Of a stretch of DNA of 64,000 bases, positions 60,434 to 64,000 are shown one piece after another. The translations under genes and the position numbers were made by a program. The notes below the pieces were generated by a model. It searched no databases and was not told the DNA's origin. It worked only from the letters and a program-made list of their open reading frames with translations. How positions within the stretch are numbered: the first letter of the stretch is position 1; each line of letters opens with the position of its first letter. Origin of the DNA: Bradyrhizobium diazoefficiens (lineage in GTDB: Bacteria; Pseudomonadota; Alphaproteobacteria; Rhizobiales; Xanthobacteraceae); NCBI RefSeq assembly GCF_016616885.1, contig NZ_CP067102.1, positions 5,794,501-5,858,500 of the forward strand. Reading direction: 5' to 3'.

Positions 60434-62056
60434 ATGAGTGACGTTGCTTTGCCAGGCTCCATCGAGCCGGCCTTGAGTAAGGGGCCAGACCTCAATCGCG
60501 GATTCCATCCGCTCACCGGCGTGATCTATATGGGGGTGATCGCCGCCGCACTGCTCTTCGTCGCCTACAGCATCTGGGTCGACGTCGACGCGGCCGGCGC
60601 GCAGGTCAAGAGCTTCGCTCCCTTCCTCCTGCTCTTCGTCGCGCTTCTGATCGCACTCGGCTTCGAGTTCGTGAACGGCTTCCACGACACCGCCAACGCG
60701 GTCGCGACCGTGATCTACACCCGCTCGCTGCCCGCCCACGTCGCCGTGGTGTGGTCCGGCATGTTCAACCTGTTCGGCGTGCTGCTGTCCTCCGGCGCAG
60801 TCGCGTTCGGCATTGTCTCGCTGCTGCCGGTCGAGCTGATCCTTCAGGTCGGCTCCAGCGCAGGCTTCGCGATGGTGTTCGCGCTGTTGATCTCCGCCAT
60901 CATCTGGAACGTCGGCACCTGGTATTTCGGCCTGCCGGCCTCGAGCTCGCACACGCTGATCGGCTCGATCATGGGCGTCGGCATCATGAACGCGATCCTG
61001 CACGGCCGCAGCGGCACCTCGGGTGTCGACTGGTCCCAGGCCACCAACATCGGCAAGGCGCTGCTGCTGTCGCCGCTGTTCGGTTTCGCGCTTGCCGCCG
61101 GCCTGCTGCTGATCCTGCGCAGCGCGCTGCTGCGCGCCACGCCGGCTCTGTTCGGCGAGCCGAAGGGCGACCAGCCGCCGCCCCTGTGGATCCGCGGCAT
61201 CCTGGTCCTCACCTGCACGCTGGTGAGCTTCTTCCACGGCTCCAATGACGGTCAGAAGGGCATGGGCCTGATCATGTTGATCCTGATCGGCACCGTGCCG
61301 ACCGCCTACGCGCTCAACCGCGCGCTGCCGGAGAGCCAGATCGTCGCGTTCAGCCAGAACTCGGAGGCCGCGAGCAAGATCATCGAAGGCAAGGCCGCCG
61401 GCTACAGCGTGATCGGCAATCCGCGTCCCGCCGTGACCAACTATGTCGCGCAACACGAGGTCAACGGCGGCACGTTCCCGTCGCTTGCCGTGCTGGTGCG
61501 CGACATCGCCAAGCAGGTGACCACCTACGGCTCGCTCGCCAAGGTGCCGGCCGACCTCGTCGGCAACACCCGCAACGACATGTACCTCGTCTCGGAAGCG
61601 CTCCGCTTCCTGATGAAGGACAAGGAAGCCGAGCTCAGCGCCGCCGACGTCGCCGTGCTCAACGCCTACAAGGGTTCGCTCGACAGCGCCACGAAGTTCA
61701 TCCCCGGCTGGGTGAAGATCGCGGTCGCCATCGCGCTTGGCCTCGGCACCATGGTCGGCTGGAAGCGCATCGTCGTCACGGTCGGCGAGAAGATCGGCAA
61801 GACGCACCTGACCTACGCGCAGGGCGCCTGCGCCGAGATCACTGCGGCCGCCACCATCGCCGCCGCCGACATCTACGGCCTGCCGGTCTCGACCACCCAC
61901 GTGCTGTCGTCCGGCATCGCCGGCACCATGGCCGCCAACGGCTCCGGCCTGCAATGGTCGACGATCCGCAACATCGCCATGGCCTGGGTGCTGACCCTGC
62001 CGGCCGCGATGATCATCTCGGGTACGTTGTACTATCTGTTCTCTCACCTCTTCTGA
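60434..62056 (+). CDS. pitA: PiT family inorganic phosphate transporter
   Basis: A 540-residue inner-membrane symporter for metal-phosphate complexes. The two PiT signatures are present: FEFVNGFHDTANAVATVIYT (about residues 75-94) and SFFHGSNDGQKGMGLIMLIL (about 264-283), as is the conserved AEITAAATIAAADIYGLPVSTTHVLSSGI near the C-terminus. About ten helices surround a long soluble loop (residues 300-420). This is the usual size of the large Pit group. A strong terminator follows 23 bases after the stop. Confidence 0.94.
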   Translation: MSDVALPGSIEPALSKGPDLNRGFHPLTGVIYMGVIAAALLFVAYSIWVDVDAAGAQVKSFAPFLLLFVALLIALGFEFVNGFHDTANAVATVIYTRSLPAHVAVVWSGMFNLFGVLLSSGAVAFGIVSLLPVELILQVGSSAGFAMVFALLISAIIWNVGTWYFGLPASSSHTLIGSIMGVGIMNAILHGRSGTSGVDWSQATNIGKALLLSPLFGFALAAGLLLILRSALLRATPALFGEPKGDQPPPLWIRGILVLTCTLVSFFHGSNDGQKGMGLIMLILIGTVPTAYALNRALPESQIVAFSQNSEAASKIIEGKAAGYSVIGNPRPAVTNYVAQHEVNGGTFPSLAVLVRDIAKQVTTYGSLAKVPADLVGNTRNDMYLVSEALRFLMKDKEAELSAADVAVLNAYKGSLDSATKFIPGWVKIAVAIALGLGTMVGWKRIVVTVGEKIGKTHLTYAQGACAEITAAATIAAADIYGLPVSTTHVLSSGIAGTMAANGSGLQWSTIRNIAMAWVLTLPAAMIISGTLYYLFSHLF

Positions 62057-62078
62057 GAGACCGCCGCTGACTAACGTC

Positions 62079-62109
62079 AAAGGGGCCCGTGCGATGCACG
62101 GGCCCCTTT
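62079..62109. terminator. Bidirectional rho-independent terminator
   Basis: A perfect long stem AAAGGGGCCCGTGC / GCACGGGCCCCTTT (62079-62092, 62095-62108) lies between the convergent pitA and M20 genes. T-rich ends on both strands make it suitable for both transcripts. Confidence 0.88.
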
Positions 62110-62130
62110 CATTTCTGCCAGCGTCTTAGC

Positions 62131-63303
62131 TTACGACGCCGCGAGCTGTTCCTCGACCAGCTTGACCCAGTACGACGTGCCGAACACGATCGCCTCATCG
62201 TTGAAATTGTAGGCGGGGTGATGCAGGCCCGCGCTGTCACCGTTGCCGCAGAAGATGAACGCACCGGGGCGCGCTTCCAGCATGTAGGCAAAATCCTCGC
62301 CGCCCATCAGCGGCGACATCTCCAGCACATTGGCATCGCCCGCGACCTGCTTGGCAATGCGCGACGCCACCTCGGTCTCCGCGGCGTGGTTGTTCACCAC
62401 GGGATAGTTGCGCTTGTAGTGCAAATCGATCTTCGCGCCGGTGATCTGCGCGACGCCCGCCACCACTTCACGCACACGCTTCTCGACCAGCTTGCGCACC
62501 TCCGGCGTCAGCGTGCGGATGGTGCCCCGCAGAACCGCGGTTTGCGGGATGACGTTGCGGGCGTTGCCGGCGTGGAATTCGCAGATCGAGATCACGGCGG
62601 ATTCCAAGGGATCGACGCTGCGCGCGACGATCGACTGCAACGCGGTGATCAGCTGTGCACCGACCAGAACGGAATCGACGCATTTGTGCGGACGCGCGGC
62701 GTGGCCGCCGAGGCCCTCGATCATGAGGTCGACCTCGTCGGTCGCCGCCATGATCGGGCCGGGCCGGATCGCGAACGAGCCGATCGGAATGCCGGGGCCG
62801 TTGTGCATGCCGTAGACCTGCTCGATGCCGAAGCGCTCCATCATGCCGTCCTTGACCATGGCCGCGCCGCCGGCGCCGCCTTCTTCGGCCGGCTGGAAGA
62901 TCACAACGGCGTCGCCGGCGAAGTTGCGGGTCTCGGCGAGATAGCGTGCGGCGCCGAGCAGCATCGCGGTGTGGCCGTCATGGCCGCAGGCGTGCATCTT
63001 GCCCGGAGTCTTGGAGGCGTAAGGCAGGTTGGTCTGCTCATCGACAGGCAGCGCGTCCATGTCGGCGCGCATGCCGATCACCTTGAGCCCCTCGCCGGCC
63101 GGCTTGTTGCCCTTGATCACGCCCACCACGCCGGTCTGGCCGATGCCGGTCACGACCTCGTCGCAGCCGAACTCGCGCAGGCGATCCGCGACGAATGCTG
63201 CGGTGCGGTGAACGTCATACAGCAGCTCGGGATGCTGGTGGATGTCCCGCCGCCAGGCCTGGATATCGGGTTGAAGGTCGGCGACGCGGTTCACGATGGG
63301 CAT
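62131..63303 (-). CDS. M20 family amidohydrolase (aminoacylase/hippurate hydrolase-like)
   Basis: A 390-residue metal-dependent amidohydrolase of the M20D group (HipO/AbgB/IAA-amino-acid hydrolase-like). Motifs are WRRDIHQHPELLYDVHRTA at the N-terminus, GMRADMDALPV, the metal site KMHACGHDGHTAMLLGAA (about residues 102-119), FQPAEEGGAGG (about 137-146) and SPLMGGEDFAYML near the C-terminus. It probably removes acyl groups from amino acids; the natural substrate is unknown. It is convergent with pitA and divergent from the GMC oxidoreductase gene. Confidence 0.92.
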   Translation of the reverse strand: MPIVNRVADLQPDIQAWRRDIHQHPELLYDVHRTAAFVADRLREFGCDEVVTGIGQTGVVGVIKGNKPAGEGLKVIGMRADMDALPVDEQTNLPYASKTPGKMHACGHDGHTAMLLGAARYLAETRNFAGDAVVIFQPAEEGGAGGAAMVKDGMMERFGIEQVYGMHNGPGIPIGSFAIRPGPIMAATDEVDLMIEGLGGHAARPHKCVDSVLVGAQLITALQSIVARSVDPLESAVISICEFHAGNARNVIPQTAVLRGTIRTLTPEVRKLVEKRVREVVAGVAQITGAKIDLHYKRNYPVVNNHAAETEVASRIAKQVAGDANVLEMSPLMGGEDFAYMLEARPGAFIFCGNGDSAGLHHPAYNFNDEAIVFGTSYWVKLVEEQLAAS

Positions 63304-63477
63304 GGAAGGTCTCGAGCTTTGTTGAAAATGCAGACCTGTCTACCATGCAAGCACCAGTCCACCCAACTGGCAGGGATCGGGTCTGGCCCTGTCCGTGCGG
63401 CATGGCCGGACTTGTCCCGGTCGTCTCCGTCTGCCTATTAAGATGGAACGTTTAGAGACCATCCGGGTGGAAGCAGA

Positions 63478-64000
63478 ATGCCGAGGCGGCTCGAAGGTGA
63501 GTTTGACTACATTGTCGTGGGCGCCGGCACGGCCGGCTGTGTCGTTGCCAACCGGCTGTCGGCCGAGCCCAAAAACCGCGTCCTCATTCTCGAGGCCGGC
63601 GGCGACGACAACTGGATCTGGTTCCACATCCCGGTCGGCTATCTCTTCGCGATCGGCAATCCGCGCTCGGACTGGATGTTCAAGACCGAGCCGGAGCCGG
63701 GCCTGAACGGCCGCGCGCTCGCCTATCCCCGCGGCAAGGTGATCGGCGGCTGTTCGGCGATCAACGCCATGATCTCGATGCGCGGCCAGGCCGCCGATTA
63801 CGATCATTGGCGCCAGCTCGGCATGACCGGCTGGGGCTATGATGACGTGCTGCCGCTGTTCAGGCGGCTGGAGGATCATTTCCTGGGCGCGAGTGAGCAT
63901 CACGGCGCCGGCGGCGGCTGGCGCATCGAGGCGCCGCGGCTGTCCTGGGACGTTCTCGATGCCGTCGGCGACGCCGCCGAGGAAATGGGCATCAAGCGCA
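63478..64000 (+). CDS. GMC family oxidoreductase, N-terminal part
   Basis: The gene runs off the right edge; 174 residues are visible. The FAD-binding motif is EFDYIVVGAGTAGCVVANRLS (residues 8-28), followed by VLILEAGGDD and the GMC signature RGKVIGGCSAINAMISMRGQAADYDHW (about 85-112). This is typical of choline dehydrogenase/alcohol oxidase relatives. Because the C-terminal substrate domain is missing, the substrate (for example choline or an alcohol) cannot be assigned. ATG 63478 gives the normal short N-terminus before the dinucleotide-binding fold. Confidence 0.92.
   Translation, partial: MPRRLEGEFDYIVVGAGTAGCVVANRLSAEPKNRVLILEAGGDDNWIWFHIPVGYLFAIGNPRSDWMFKTEPEPGLNGRALAYPRGKVIGGCSAINAMISMRGQAADYDHWRQLGMTGWGYDDVLPLFRRLEDHFLGASEHHGAGGGWRIEAPRLSWDVLDAVGDAAEEMGIKR

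Noticed and set aside
60356..62080. Minus-strand open frame of 574 codons over pitA
   Set aside because: Antisense to a transporter with both PiT signatures; no domain in the translation.

Overview
The window is about 64 kb of GC-rich alphaproteobacterial chromosome. Family content points to Bradyrhizobium or a very close relative: a MucR regulator, a DUF5330-SufE pair, TIGR03808/TIGR03809-type proteins, an EcfF-OsrA-like sigma/anti-sigma pair, an ImuA-ImuB-DnaE2 mutasome, and dispersed palindromic repeats with cgtcattgcgag / ctcgcaatgacg termini. This assignment rests on gene content recognised by eye, not on a database search. No rRNA, tRNA, CRISPR array or prophage was seen.

Layout. 1-6.9 kb: a truncated PAS histidine kinase, DUF5330, sufE, mucR-like, a proline-rich membrane protein, a GT39-like membrane protein and a class II aldolase. 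7.0-8.7 kb: an IS110/IS1111-type insertion sequence that split a palindromic repeat; its long 3' noncoding end carries segments matching both flanks of its own insertion site, as expected of a bridge RNA (seekRNA). 8.8-13.3 kb: an M20 dipeptidase, a GT87-type membrane protein and a HerA-like ATPase. 13.6-16.4 kb: two small hypothetical genes, then folP-folB-folK. 16.5-24.9 kb: a propionate/methylmalonyl-CoA block (mutA, a GFA-family gene, mutB, later meaB), interrupted by a DUF3298 protein, an orphan Bug-type binding protein and a MntA/HepT toxin-antitoxin pair. 24.9-29.9 kb: a haloalkane-dehalogenase-like gene divergent from a CGNR regulator across an inverted-repeat operator, pcp, a Tat-exported beta-helix protein, a GIY-YIG gene embedded in repeats, and a TIGR03809 protein.

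30.2-37.4 kb is rich in regulation: an ECF sigma / anti-sigma / subtilase operon, a GGDEF protein, a DUF2336 protein, and the EcfF-OsrA-like pair with a candidate autoregulatory promoter. 37.6-51.5 kb: metabolic genes (enoyl-CoA hydratase, acetyl-CoA hydrolase/transferase, LigI-like amidohydrolase, CoA transferase, SDR), a TolC-type outer-membrane protein and a heavy-metal RND pump with its adaptor. 51.7-60.3 kb is an SOS region. A LexA-type box (GTTC-N7-GTTC) lies between the imuA-imuB-dnaE2 operon on the minus strand and a plus-strand pair made of a radical-SAM DNA-modification/repair protein and a DUF4130-UdgX fusion. 60.4-64 kb: a Pit phosphate transporter, an M20 amidohydrolase and the start of a GMC oxidoreductase.

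The most interesting signals are the guide-like segments in the insertion sequence, the SOS-linked radical-SAM/UdgX module opposite the mutasome, the GIY-YIG gene whose ribosome-binding site lies inside a repeat, and the ECF operon whose anti-sigma factor ends in a domain resembling the prodomain of the neighbouring subtilase.
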